Below, piece after piece: positions 10,501 through 18,574 of a stretch of DNA of 64,000 nucleotides (the first letter of the stretch is position 1; each line of letters opens with the position of its first letter). The position numbers and the translations under genes are program-made. The notes beneath the pieces are model-generated. The model was not told where the DNA came from. It searched no databases and worked only from the letters and a program-made list of their open reading frames with translations. This stretch comes from CAIYUC01 sp963682005 (GTDB lineage Bacteria; Bacteroidota; Bacteroidia; Bacteroidales; FEN-979): the NCBI GenBank assembly GCA_963682005.1, contig OY820914.1, positions 930,001 to 994,000 of the forward strand, written 5' to 3'.

Positions 10501-11047
10501 AATGGTGCAGGGCGAACCTGTTTTTAACACGGTGAACGGAGAGCTGCGGATCGCCTGGTCGGATCTGCAATCACTTGACCTGAAAGCAGGTGATATTCTT
10601 CTGACACTGAAAGTGAAAGTAAAAGAGGTCATCCCGGGGAACCCGGTTATTGAACTTCACCCGGGCTGGGAATCCGAACTGGCGGATGATATGGCGAAGG
10701 TGATCCCTTCGGCAGAATTATCCTGCCCGGCGATAAAGATCCTGAATGCCATTGGTATTAATGACAGGAATTCAGGGAATGAGAACATCAGCGTATATCC
10801 TAATCCGGCCAATGACATCCTGAATGTGGAATTTTCCCTTGAATCACGGGCAGAATTCAGTTTCCAGCTATCCGATGTGACCGGCAGGATCGTGAAAATG
10901 ATCCCTGAACGGAGTTTCTTGAAAGGTGAAGGGAAGATACAAATCAGCAGTTCGGATCTTGCAAATGGATTGTACAACCTGAAAGTAAAGATTGACTATA
11001 AAGACGGACCGGTTGAATATCTCAGGAAGGTAATCATCGATCGTTAA
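7523..11047 (+). CDS. Giant T9SS-secreted protein with cohesin-like, PKD-like and dockerin-like modules (copy 2)
   Basis: 1174 residues from the ATG at 7523, which gives a normal signal peptide (KVCSIIVLVIAALSARSQT); an upstream TTG in the same frame would add 12 unlikely residues. Domain order matches copy 1: N-terminal beta domain, Ig-like region, cohesin-like domain (VPVTVKLFSSITSMSLRLDY), PKD-like repeats, transthyretin-like fold, dockerin-like loop (DVNNSGSINGTDALKIKRRF), second cohesin-like domain and a type A T9SS tail. Similarity to copy 1 is moderate through most of the protein, but the DNA of the last 100 or so codons is nearly identical, pointing to recent gene conversion. It likely arose by tandem duplication together with the 3' repeat. 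Role as for copy 1: surface assembly or adhesion, inferred only. Confidence 0.85.
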   Translation: MKVFIPFGLNMKVCSIIVLVIAALSARSQTCEITMRNDTLTSPNHLLVDIYLKATSGPFYYADAQFKITANPGINSQPVTATIVPGYSDLTYDKQQPTRINKPYGTVNTFVVIGCWIPSTQDSCSIISASGQGTRICRIDFTTADAFLPFQANLQLTSSSPLGTAVFYMNPIPNAVLCSSSIINTNLINPVLNQPVNSSFTLTGGYYCSGGGDIVLSGSETGISYKLTRNGDGQFPIIAGTGNQLVWSNQPAGNYSVYAWRTAEYVNATIGNVSMVHFTESVGGMVGPATEVIGIGSNTGTMTLTGENGAVMRWEKQYNGGGYSPISNTTDSCSEIPGPAGIYNYRCKVYNQPCPTVYSAENTVIVTRTPVTTAGNVSNACPGSTISVPVTVKLFSSITSMSLRLDYDPTFMTYSGFSNANPSLTGMIINDVSTSTPPLRKIMIVWTDVVPKTIADDSKIADLNFTCISNVPTLSFNTTANGGQDCEYADENGIVLPDSPQSVFFHDATVNIGPAPAGPITGTSNVCRKTNHVAYSVLPITNATGYNWQVPSGASIVSGSNTNSILVNFSESAVSGDITVTGTNGCPASGESSSFPVTINQLPVPVISGPDTICTMLPSGTVYSTDAGMTGYTWTITGGSIIAGAGTNSITTSWISPGTGNVSVNYNTQQGCTSPEPAIKNITLKAVPPNTGIMTGPSNVLPGQTGVVFSVEPLPTATGYVWTLPAGATITSGANTNAITVDFANTAGGGAVRVYGTNSCGTGCAGTGIFLHVIYGIGGKYTYFNNSNIPIDTLFLKLYNNGTLIATDQTDWNGDYSFTGIGPGTYSLLAYPAQTWSGVNGTDALIVQRYFAGMETLAEPVSLLAADVNNSGSINGTDALKIKRRFAGYDNYFEMGDWTFSQVGTGGTQVTLGSSPIIVDFYGLCVGDVNGSYTFGGNKPAGSEVILVSHGEITAYPGQSVDLPVRVENDITVNAISLVIPYPEEQAEISGIEMVQGEPVFNTVNGELRIAWSDLQSLDLKAGDILLTLKVKVKEVIPGNPVIELHPGWESELADDMAKVIPSAELSCPAIKILNAIGINDRNSGNENISVYPNPANDILNVEFSLESRAEFSFQLSDVTGRIVKMIPERSFLKGEGKIQISSSDLANGLYNLKVKIDYKDGPVEYLRKVIIDR

Positions 11048-11086
11048 AATATTTGTTTGGGGGGATTTCTTATCCAATTTGGAAAA

Positions 11087-11160
11087 TAACCGCAGAGGCG
11101 CGGAGGCGCAGAGAAATATTAATTTGTTTTTCTTAGCGTCTTCGCGTCTTAGCGGTGATG
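11087..11160. repeat. CGCAGAGGCG / TCTTAGCG repeat after T9SS copy 2
   Basis: Second copy of the element at 7388-7464, with the same two arms (CCGCAGAGGCGCGGAGGCGC and TCTTCGCGTCTTAGCGGTG) around a T-rich centre. Confidence 0.75.
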
Positions 11161-11263
11161 AAAAAGCATATCGGCATTCATGCTGAATTCCTCCCGATCG
11201 TTTTCCTTTCAGGTCACAGGCAAATCAACAAATAATCGGGGTCCCTGTTTCAACAATTCTTTC

Positions 11264-11271
11264 TATTTTTG
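11264..11271 (+). promoter_or_regulatory. -7 box for tdh
   Basis: TATTTTTG fits TAnnTTTG and lies 24 bp before the ATG at 11296. The TTG that would extend the reading frame upstream (11269) falls inside this box, which supports 11296 as the start. Confidence 0.5.
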
Positions 11272-11295
11272 CGGGAAACTCTAAACCCTTATTTT

Positions 11296-12243
11296 ATGTC
11301 TGAAAAGATATTGGTCATTGGCTGTTCCGGCCAGATCGGATCCGAACTTACCCTTGAATTACGTAAAATGTATGGCGATGCAAATGTGATTGCCACCGAT
11401 ATCCGGCCGGCAAATGCCGAGATCCTCGGGTCCGGACCTTTCGAGATCCTCGATGTGCTGGATGCCGCGAAACTGCAGCTCATTGTCGGGCATGAAAAGA
11501 TCACCCAGATCTATCACCTGGCGGCGATCCTCTCCGGGAATGCCGAAAAACGGCCGCTTGCATCCTGGGACATCAACATGCGGAGCCTGATGAATGTGCT
11601 GGAGCTTGCCAAGGAAACCAAGCTAAAAAAAGTGTTCTGGCCCAGTTCGATCGCTGTTTTCGGGCCTTCAACACCACGGGTAAAAACACCCCAGTACACG
11701 ATCATGGAACCGAATACGGTGTACGGCATCAGCAAACTGGCCGGCGAACGCTGGATCGAATACTATTTCAAAAAATATTGCGTGGATGTCAGAAGCCTAC
11801 GCTATCCTGGTCTGATCAGTTATAAAACAGAAGCCGGCGGCGGGACTACGGATTATGCCGTCGAGATCTTTTATGAAGCCATCCGCCATAAGAAATATGA
11901 ATGCTTCCTTGGACCTGAAACGGCACTCCCGATGATGTTCATGCCAGATGCGATCAAAGCCACCATCGATGTCATGGAAGCCGACAAGTCAAAGCTTTCG
12001 CTGCGGTCCAGCTACAATGTGGCAGGGATCAGCTTTGATCCGAGAACACTGGCAAAGGAGATCACCGAACACATCCCCGAATTCGAGATCAGCTACAAGC
12101 CTGATTTCCGCCAGGCCATCGCAGATTCATGGCCGGCCAGCATCGATGATTCGGTAGCCACCAGGGATTGGGGACTGACTTACGAATATGATCTCAGGAA
12201 AATGACGAAGGTGATGATCGATGAGATCAGGAAAAAACTTTAA
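11296..12243 (+). CDS. tdh: L-threonine 3-dehydrogenase, short-chain (epimerase-like) type
   Basis: 315 residues. It oxidises L-threonine to 2-amino-3-ketobutyrate with NAD. The N-terminus has the Rossmann motif VIGCSGQIGSEL (GxxGxxG), and YGISKLAGE carries the Tyr-x-x-x-Lys catalytic pair of extended short-chain dehydrogenases. Length and sequence resemble the Flavobacterium-type threonine dehydrogenase rather than the zinc-dependent E. coli enzyme. The partner enzyme, 2-amino-3-ketobutyrate CoA ligase, is encoded at 39761-40960, so the threonine degradation route is complete in this window though not in one operon. A less specific NAD-dependent epimerase is the alternative. Confidence 0.88.
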   Translation: MSEKILVIGCSGQIGSELTLELRKMYGDANVIATDIRPANAEILGSGPFEILDVLDAAKLQLIVGHEKITQIYHLAAILSGNAEKRPLASWDINMRSLMNVLELAKETKLKKVFWPSSIAVFGPSTPRVKTPQYTIMEPNTVYGISKLAGERWIEYYFKKYCVDVRSLRYPGLISYKTEAGGGTTDYAVEIFYEAIRHKKYECFLGPETALPMMFMPDAIKATIDVMEADKSKLSLRSSYNVAGISFDPRTLAKEITEHIPEFEISYKPDFRQAIADSWPASIDDSVATRDWGLTYEYDLRKMTKVMIDEIRKKL

Positions 12244-12249
12244 GCCTTC

Positions 12250-12322
12250 ATACCCACCCCTCTTATCCCCTCCCTACTGGTAGGGAGGGGAAGACCCTGA
12301 GTACTCGGGGTCGGGGAGGGTA
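12250..12322. repeat. Palindromic CCCACCCC...GGTCGGGG element, copy 1
   Basis: Two nested stems: ATCCCCTCCCTAC / GTAGGGAGGGGA in the middle and outer CCCACCCC-type and GGGGAGGG-type arms, with GACCCTGAGTACTCGGGGTC between. Other copies are at 28861-28928, 39676-39760 and 63647-63722. All lie after or between genes, so they may fold in mRNA 3' ends. Confidence 0.8.
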
Positions 12323-12342
12323 CGTTTATGGCATATTAAAAC

Positions 12343-12370
12343 AAAAAACCCGCGAAATGCGGGTTTTTTT
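12343..12370 (+). terminator. Rho-independent terminator after tdh
   Basis: AAAAAACCCGC, loop GAAAT, then GCGGGTTTTTTT: a GC stem flanked by A and T runs, so it could work in both directions between tdh (+) and the lipoprotein gene (-). The remaining sequence to 12540 is AT-rich with no gene visible. Confidence 0.85.
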
Positions 12371-12540
12371 ATGAAACAAATGAAAAAAAATTTAACCAAA
12401 ACCAAAACACTAACTCATTGCATTATTTCTTAACCACTGCAAAAATATAAATAATCTGGAATCATTCCAAATAAAAAATAAAAAATATGTAATTTTTTTC
12501 GGATGAGGTGCCATCCTGAAAAAAGAAAGGCCATTACGGC

Positions 12541-13080
12541 TTATTTTTCTTTAACGAATTTCACTTTAAGGTCGCCGTACTGGAGATGTTCGATCACTAA
12601 GGCAGTAGAATCAGTTATACTTAAAAGATTCATGACGATCTTCCTGTCGGATTGCATTTCCTTGGTTGTGATCACGGTGCCTTTTTTTGTCATTTTCCAT
12701 GTTCCCTTGATGGTTTTTTCCGGCAGGAACTTTTCAAATACTTTGGTTTTCTTATCAACGATCGTGATCCTCATGGTGCTTTTCAGCTCGGCCTTCAGGA
12801 TCCGGTTGAGCACCTCGCTCTTGCGTTTTTCAGCTTCGGCAGGAGTTATGGTTATCTGTCGCCCGGCATTGCTTGCCTTGGCACTATCGGGCGGCGTGAC
12901 TGATGTCTTTTTTGCTGTTGTTGCAGCCGGTGCGGGCGCAGGTGTTTCGGTATACACCTCGGCAGAAACGGTTTTCCAGGTTCCCACCAATTTTTTCTCA
13001 TTTGGATGGATGGTTGCACATGATATAAAGGCTGCAATTGCCAGAATACTCAGGACAGAATAAATAGCAGATATCTTCAT
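12541..13080 (-). CDS. Lipocalin-like lipoprotein of unknown function
   Basis: 179 residues. The signal peptide ends in a lipobox (AAFISCATI), so the mature protein is lipid-anchored. It continues NEKKLVGTWKTVSAEVY, the typical opening of lipocalin-like Bacteroidota lipoproteins, then a Pro/Ala/Thr-rich linker (about 48-75), a basic helix, and a beta segment (TIKGTWKMTKKGTVITT). No catalytic motif was seen. It is a single gene between the tdh terminator and the acyl-CoA synthetase. Function is not known. Confidence 0.7.
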   Translation of the reverse strand: MKISAIYSVLSILAIAAFISCATIHPNEKKLVGTWKTVSAEVYTETPAPAPAATTAKKTSVTPPDSAKASNAGRQITITPAEAEKRKSEVLNRILKAELKSTMRITIVDKKTKVFEKFLPEKTIKGTWKMTKKGTVITTKEMQSDRKIVMNLLSITDSTALVIEHLQYGDLKVKFVKEK

Positions 13081-13176
13081 ACGATTCTTTTTGTCAATAA
13101 ACGGTAATTGAAGGGTTTTATTTTCAGTGATTTCTTTGATTGATTCTTTGCGCGAAATTACAACTTTTAAGGGATC

Positions 13177-15861
13177 TTAAAGCAGCCTCATCACATCTAC
13201 GGTGGAATCCTTGTCGTTGATGGTCACCTCGAACTTGCGTTTCCGGAAGACTGAGATCATCCGCTTGTTGTCGGTGGTTGTTTGTGCTACGATCCTTTTG
13301 AGCTTCCACCGTTGGGCCACTTCCAGGCAGAAATCGGTCAGGATGTTTCCGAGATCCTTACGTTGCCAGGCATCCGGAATGAGGACAGCATATTCAACCG
13401 TCTCATGATCAGGATCAGCGATCAGGCGGCCAACGCCGATCAATGTTCGTTTTTCGTCGTCGATCATTTCGGCGACAATGGCCACTTCCCTGTCATAATC
13501 AATGTAGCAGTACCGTGTGGCCACTTCATGGGATTCCCAGTGAAAGAAATACCGGAACCGGGAATAGAGCGATTCTTTTGAGCAGCTTCCAAGCATTTCA
13601 AGCCACATGGGCTCATCTTCGGGCTTTATGGGCCGCAGGAGAATCTTGGTTCCATCCTGAAGGACCGTTTCCTTCACATACTTTTCAGGATAGGGATGCA
13701 TTGCCAGATGACTGTATTCAGGGATCTCGCTGTCACGGATATCATGATCCACCACGATCCTGGCATCCAGTGCGATCACATCATCGGGGGTAACAAGAAG
13801 CGGATTGATATCAAGCTCCGTGATCCATGGATGATCGGCAGCCAGATATGAAAGCCTGATCAGTACCTGGATCAGTTTATCAACATTTTTGGGACGACCT
13901 CCGCGGTATCCTTTCAGCAATGGATATATCTTCAGGGTTTCCAGCATACGCCTTGCAAGCCGTTCATTCAGAGGGGGAAGGCCAAGGGCCCTGTCGTTGA
14001 ACAACTCAGCCGTCACCCCTCCCATTCCTACCATCAGTACGGTGCCGAAGACCTTGTCTTTCTTTATCCCAAGGATCAGTTCCACCGAATCCCTGGATGA
14101 GATCATCCTCTGGATGGTAACTCCCTCAATCCGGGAGCCCGGGGCCCGAAGCTCGCAGCTTTCGATCATTTTGTCAAACGCGTTCCTCACCTGCCTGTCA
14201 TCGTTCAGGTTGAGGGCAACACCTCCCACGTCGGATTTATGGGTAATATCGGGAGAATGGATCTTCATTACAACCGGAAAGCCAATGCTGTTGGCAATCT
14301 TTACGGCCTTCTCCGCATATTTTGCCACATGAGGCTGTGTTGTGCTGATCCCATAGACCGCAAGGATCTCTTTGGAAATTTCTTCGGAAAGGATCGCATC
14401 CTGTCCACTGATCAGTGTATTGATTTCCTTCCTCATATTTTCACGGTCAAGGGTAAACCCGACCGGAATGTCTTTCGGCGTTTCATAGAGGGTTTCCAGG
14501 TTTCGTGAATAGGCTACCAGGGTCATGAATCCACGGATGGCCTGTTCCGGGGTACGGTACGACGGGATACCGGCTTCCACCAGGATGTCGTCGGCTTCAT
14601 GCATGCTTTGCCCGCCCAGCCAGGCAGCCAGGATAGGTTTTGTAGTAGTACCTGCAAGTGCGCTGATCTCTTTTGCCGTGGCATTTGGGTTGGTCATCGC
14701 CTGTGGGGTGAGGATCACAAGAACAGCATCCACATTTGCATCATTGAGAACGATCTGTGTTGCTTTGGCGATCCTTTTTGCGCGGGCATCCCCGAGCACA
14801 TCTACCGGGTTGCCGTGAGACCAGAAGGCAGGCAGGTTCTCATTCAGGAGAGCCATCGTTTCGGCAGATAATACGGCGAGCACACCATTGGAGGCAATCA
14901 GTGCATCAGTGGCCATAACCCCTGGACCTCCGGCGTTTGTGATGATCCCCAGCCTTGGGCCCTGGGGAAACTTATTCCTTCCTATCAGTTCAGCCACGCT
15001 GAAGATATCACCGATCTCATAAACTCTTGCCAGTCCTGCCCGCTCGAATGCCGCATCATACACAGCATCCTCGGAAGCCATGGCGCCTGTATGGGAGGCT
15101 GCCACCTGTGCTGATTCAGGAAAACGGCCTGCTTTGTAAACGATGATCGGCTTCTTCCGTGCAAAAGCCCGCGAAGCGGTCATAAATTTCCGTGCATCGC
15201 CGATTGATTCAATATACAGGATTATGCAGCGGGTATTTTCATCCTCCCCGAAATAATCGATCAGGTCGCCAAAATCAACATCGATGCTGTTGCCGATCGA
15301 AACAAACTGGCTGAAACCGATCTTGCCTTCGATGGCCCAGTCGAGTACAGAAGTACACAAAGCACCTGATTGCGATATGAAGGCAATGTTCCCGGCTTTC
15401 GGCATTGCAGCAGCAAAGCTGGCATTCAGCTTCAACCCCGGAACGATCACACCCAGACAGTTCGGGCCGATGATCCGCATGCCGTCAAAATTCCTGATCT
15501 CCGCCCGTATTTTTTCCTCCAGGATCCTGCCTTCCGGCCCGATCTCCTTAAAACCGGCCGAAATGATGATGATGCCGCGTATCCCGGCTTCACCACATTC
15601 TCTGACGACACCCGGAACTTTTTCCGCAGGGGTGCAGATAATGGCCAGGTCCGGTACTTTTGGCAGGCTTTGAAGGTCACGGTAGCAGGGAATGCCAAGC
15701 ACGGCTTCCTGGTCGGGATTGACCGGGTATACAACGCCGCGGAATCCCCCGCTTATCAGGTTGATCAGCACTTTGCCGCTGACGCTGTTGGGGTTTGTTG
15801 TTACACCGATAAGCGCGATCCGCTGCGGATTGAAAATATTGCTGAGGTTGTGGATGTTCAT
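13177..15861 (-). CDS. ADP-forming acyl-CoA synthetase (alpha+beta fusion) with C-terminal GNAT acetyltransferase
   Basis: 894 residues in the order: CoA-binding Rossmann domain (IALIGVTTNPNSVSGKVL), succinyl-CoA-ligase-like domains, ATP-grasp domain (about 490-700) and a GNAT domain (about 730-894, starting KYVKETVLQDGTKILLRPIK). This is the architecture of Pat/PatZ protein acetyltransferases. In many of those the ligase part is only regulatory. Here the phosphohistidine motif SHTGA is kept (His257), so active ADP-forming acetate-CoA ligation remains possible. I chose the ATG at 15861: an in-frame upstream start (15936) lies inside a -7 promoter box, and the added residues (VIPAKAET) are just a translated dispersed repeat. 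It probably links acetyl-CoA supply to protein acetylation. Confidence 0.88.
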   Translation of the reverse strand: MNIHNLSNIFNPQRIALIGVTTNPNSVSGKVLINLISGGFRGVVYPVNPDQEAVLGIPCYRDLQSLPKVPDLAIICTPAEKVPGVVRECGEAGIRGIIIISAGFKEIGPEGRILEEKIRAEIRNFDGMRIIGPNCLGVIVPGLKLNASFAAAMPKAGNIAFISQSGALCTSVLDWAIEGKIGFSQFVSIGNSIDVDFGDLIDYFGEDENTRCIILYIESIGDARKFMTASRAFARKKPIIVYKAGRFPESAQVAASHTGAMASEDAVYDAAFERAGLARVYEIGDIFSVAELIGRNKFPQGPRLGIITNAGGPGVMATDALIASNGVLAVLSAETMALLNENLPAFWSHGNPVDVLGDARAKRIAKATQIVLNDANVDAVLVILTPQAMTNPNATAKEISALAGTTTKPILAAWLGGQSMHEADDILVEAGIPSYRTPEQAIRGFMTLVAYSRNLETLYETPKDIPVGFTLDRENMRKEINTLISGQDAILSEEISKEILAVYGISTTQPHVAKYAEKAVKIANSIGFPVVMKIHSPDITHKSDVGGVALNLNDDRQVRNAFDKMIESCELRAPGSRIEGVTIQRMISSRDSVELILGIKKDKVFGTVLMVGMGGVTAELFNDRALGLPPLNERLARRMLETLKIYPLLKGYRGGRPKNVDKLIQVLIRLSYLAADHPWITELDINPLLVTPDDVIALDARIVVDHDIRDSEIPEYSHLAMHPYPEKYVKETVLQDGTKILLRPIKPEDEPMWLEMLGSCSKESLYSRFRYFFHWESHEVATRYCYIDYDREVAIVAEMIDDEKRTLIGVGRLIADPDHETVEYAVLIPDAWQRKDLGNILTDFCLEVAQRWKLKRIVAQTTTDNKRMISVFRKRKFEVTINDKDSTVDVMRLL

Positions 15862-15869
15862 GAGAAGGT

Positions 15870-15926
15870 GGTGAACTGGTGTTTCCGCTTTCGCGGGAAT
15901 GACGTTGGTGAACTGGTGAATTAAAA
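15870..15926. repeat. GTGAACTGGTG and TTTCGCGGGAATGACG repeat upstream of the acyl-CoA synthetase
   Basis: Contains the common TTCCGCTTTCGCGGGAATGACG palindrome, the source of false VIPAKAG-type peptides, flanked by GGTGAACTGGTG units. A second copy of the palindrome lies at 16045-16064, with others at 33012-33031 and (altered) near 34065. Confidence 0.8.
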
Positions 15927-15933
15927 TACTTTG

Positions 15934-15941
15934 CAAAAGTA
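15934..15941 (-). promoter_or_regulatory. -7 box for the acyl-CoA synthetase gene
   Basis: On the minus strand this reads TACTTTTG (TAnnTTTG). It lies about 72 bp before the chosen ATG, so the VIPAKA repeat is in the 5' untranslated region. Confidence 0.5.
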
Positions 15942-16044
15942 AGATAATTTAAAACCCGGTCATAGGGTAACAGAGTAATAGAGAAACAGGAAAAATCAGG
16001 GTTTGGATCACATTTGATACTCACCACCTCACTGGCTCATCACC

Positions 16045-16070
16045 GTCATTCCCGCGAAAGCGGGAACACA
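16045..16070. repeat. CGTCATTCCCGCGAAAGCGGGAA palindrome at the DUF5916 gene end
   Basis: An inverted repeat (TTCCCGC / GCGGGAA) directly after the stop codon of the DUF5916 gene. It may act as a transcript-end hairpin. Confidence 0.75.
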
Positions 16071-18557
16071 TCACCGTTTCACCAGTTTCTTCAGGTTTAG
16101 AAAATCCAGGTAATACAGAACTCTTATTGAGAAGCTGTTGGTCTGGGGATCGTCGATCATGTTGCTGAAGTTCCTGATATAATCCGGTTCCAGGAAACTC
16201 CCCTGGGTGGTGATCTGGTTTTTCCAGACAAAACTGAGCTCGCTTCCCGGGGCAAAATACCAGATGAACTGAAGGTCAGCAGTGAAGGCATTGAAATTAA
16301 TATTGGCATTGCCTTCATAATCTGCCGGTTTTGGATGACCATCCTCCCCGAGGAGATAATATTGCAGGTAATTGGCTTTTGACCAGTAATGCCGTGCCCG
16401 AAGCGTCAGCGATAACTTTGTGCTGAAAATGTATTTTGTGCTGAGTACATTGCTGATGGTTGTCAGATCCCTTCTGCCGAACCAGATGGATGGCATTCCT
16501 TCCGGATCAAAGGTTGTCCCGACCCATCCATTACTATTCAGGTCCTTCTGGAACTGAACGTCAAGCGTTACGGAAAACCGGTTGGAGAATCTCATTCGCG
16601 GGGTAAAACCTATCGTGTAATAAAAATTCTGATTGTCCGGCGTATATGCAAAGCTGAAATTGTGATGATACCTGAACGGCTTTTTAACGTCTGATGCGAT
16701 CCTCCATTCAACATAATAATTCCACGGGACTTTATAGACCCATCCCCAGACACGGGGTTCATAGTAATCATAATAGCCAAGGGGCTGTACTGTTGAGCTC
16801 AGCACGTTGGTCCAGTAACTTTTCACCGTAGTTTCGTTGTAGAAATAGAATTCCAGGAGCTTGTACTTGTTTGGCTTGTAAAGTCTTGAGTAATTCACAT
16901 ACAATTCAGTCGATGTGCTGATGATCTTCCAGAACGGGTCAAGGATATAATATGAAAGCTGGAGCCGGTTGTAGGTTTCGTTGTTGTATTCCAGGAAACC
17001 CATGTCGTTCGGGTCATATTTGTTGTCCATCTGCTGCCTCAGCAACTTTGCCTGGAATTTCCCGCTTGGCTTTGAAACGAACACAAGGTACTGGTATCCG
17101 AAAGATGGCTTCATTGCCTCCTCATATTTCTGGCTTACATTCAGTCTTCCGAAGAAAAGAAGGGTGTTCTTCTTATTGCCCAGCTGCGTTTCGGCACCTG
17201 TAACATTGGCCGAATACCTTTCATCTGGCGTATAATAATTCGTATTGATCAGCGTGACGTATGAATTGTATTTCAGGTTCTGGTCAAAAACCAGCACGTT
17301 ATAATTGGTAAAAGGCTGTGTCATGATCTTCCTTGATTCACCGGATATGGTATCCGAGATCTGAGCCCAGGTATTGGTCGTCATGGCTTCGAAAACACCG
17401 ACACCAAAACCTTTAGAATTCCGCCCGGAGATCTTGGTTGCATTGATGATCCTCGTTTCTTCAGGGTTTTTTGTAACCTCTTCATTTGGCCGTAAACTGT
17501 CATAGGGTGTATAAAAATTCTTCGGCATGCTTCCTACCCTGCGTGTATAAAAGATCTCGCATTTGTTGAACAATTCGGTGGCTTCGGTGAAGAACTGCCG
17601 TTTCTCGTCGTACCTGATCTCGAAGGGGGAAAGGTTCAGCACGATATCATCCGACTGTACCTGTCCGAAATCGGGGATCAGCATCATGTCAAGCGTGTAG
17701 CTTTCGTTGATCCCATATTTCAGATCCAGGCCGCCACGGAGAAAATAGGACCAGCTTTTGCTTTCGGGCGATTTTTCCACATACCCGCTCAGGTAAGGCG
17801 AAAAGGACAGCCTGACCGGCGGTTTGATCTGCTTCAGCCCGGCCAGTTGACCGTAGTACCTGAAAATATCATTGGTCTTATTATCCACCCACGACCAGGT
17901 AGAGAATTCATGATGCCTTTGATTGTTCCTCCACATGTTGATGCCCCAAAGCTGGTTCTCCACTTTTGGAAAACGTAATGCAGAATAAGGAATCTTCACC
18001 TCAGCAACCCAGGATGAATCGTTGATCCTTGCGGCGCTTTCCCAAACGGCGTCCCACGTAAGGTCAGTGCCTGCAGCCGAATATTTGCAGTCATTCTGCA
18101 GATTTGCAGGACTGATCTTGAATTCGTACATATTGAGGCCGTCGTTGTATGGCAGGATATCGATTGAGATGTAATCGGTCACAAGCGATTCGATCTGATC
18201 CCGTTTTCCGAGCTCCCTGCAGATACTGTCGGGGTGAGGATCGTACATGACCGCACCGACATACAGTGCCACATCGTCATATGCAAAAAGGATCTTCGTT
18301 CCGGACAGGGGCCGGCTCCCGTTCCGCGGGCTGTACTCCACGAAATCCTTGGCCACGGGCAGACTTTTCCAGAACGGCTCGTCCAGGTTCCCGTCGATCT
18401 TCGGGGGAGATTGTATCCTGACGGCTTCTATTGTTTTCCTTGAAAGTTGCGCTGAATCAAGCCGGGCTGTAGTGGTTTGTGCCTCCCCGCCAAATACGGA
18501 ACAAATGAATACTAAACTAAAAAGGCAGGGAAGGAAGCAACCGGGATTTCTTTTCAT
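16071..18557 (-). CDS. DUF5916 outer-membrane protein with N-terminal CBM9-like domain
   Basis: 828 residues from the ATG at 18557 (another in-frame ATG is 9 bp upstream). The signal peptide ends about FGGEAQ. A CBM9-like domain (about 45-230) begins IDGNLDEPFWKSLP and includes LFAYDDVALYVGAVMYDP. The rest (DUF5916) has FSPYLSG and PDFGQVQSDD and many alternating aromatic strands ending NSFSIRVLYYLDFLNLKK, typical of an outer-membrane beta-barrel. Family members are widespread in Bacteroidota and have no settled biochemical role; carbohydrate binding or uptake is a guess from the CBM9-like part. It is a single gene with its own promoter. Confidence 0.85.
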   Translation of the reverse strand: MKRNPGCFLPCLFSLVFICSVFGGEAQTTTARLDSAQLSRKTIEAVRIQSPPKIDGNLDEPFWKSLPVAKDFVEYSPRNGSRPLSGTKILFAYDDVALYVGAVMYDPHPDSICRELGKRDQIESLVTDYISIDILPYNDGLNMYEFKISPANLQNDCKYSAAGTDLTWDAVWESAARINDSSWVAEVKIPYSALRFPKVENQLWGINMWRNNQRHHEFSTWSWVDNKTNDIFRYYGQLAGLKQIKPPVRLSFSPYLSGYVEKSPESKSWSYFLRGGLDLKYGINESYTLDMMLIPDFGQVQSDDIVLNLSPFEIRYDEKRQFFTEATELFNKCEIFYTRRVGSMPKNFYTPYDSLRPNEEVTKNPEETRIINATKISGRNSKGFGVGVFEAMTTNTWAQISDTISGESRKIMTQPFTNYNVLVFDQNLKYNSYVTLINTNYYTPDERYSANVTGAETQLGNKKNTLLFFGRLNVSQKYEEAMKPSFGYQYLVFVSKPSGKFQAKLLRQQMDNKYDPNDMGFLEYNNETYNRLQLSYYILDPFWKIISTSTELYVNYSRLYKPNKYKLLEFYFYNETTVKSYWTNVLSSTVQPLGYYDYYEPRVWGWVYKVPWNYYVEWRIASDVKKPFRYHHNFSFAYTPDNQNFYYTIGFTPRMRFSNRFSVTLDVQFQKDLNSNGWVGTTFDPEGMPSIWFGRRDLTTISNVLSTKYIFSTKLSLTLRARHYWSKANYLQYYLLGEDGHPKPADYEGNANINFNAFTADLQFIWYFAPGSELSFVWKNQITTQGSFLEPDYIRNFSNMIDDPQTNSFSIRVLYYLDFLNLKKLVKR

Positions 18558-18574
18558 GTAAAACATTCTGAACG

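Noticed and set aside
3817..11047. A cellulosome
   Set aside because: Cohesin-like and dockerin-like modules are present, but there is no glycoside hydrolase or carbohydrate-binding module set; only an assembly role is suggested.
15862..15936. N-terminal extension of the acyl-CoA synthetase (VIPAKAET peptide)
   Set aside because: It is a translated dispersed palindrome starting at a TTG inside a -7 promoter box; the ATG at 15861 gives the family's normal start.
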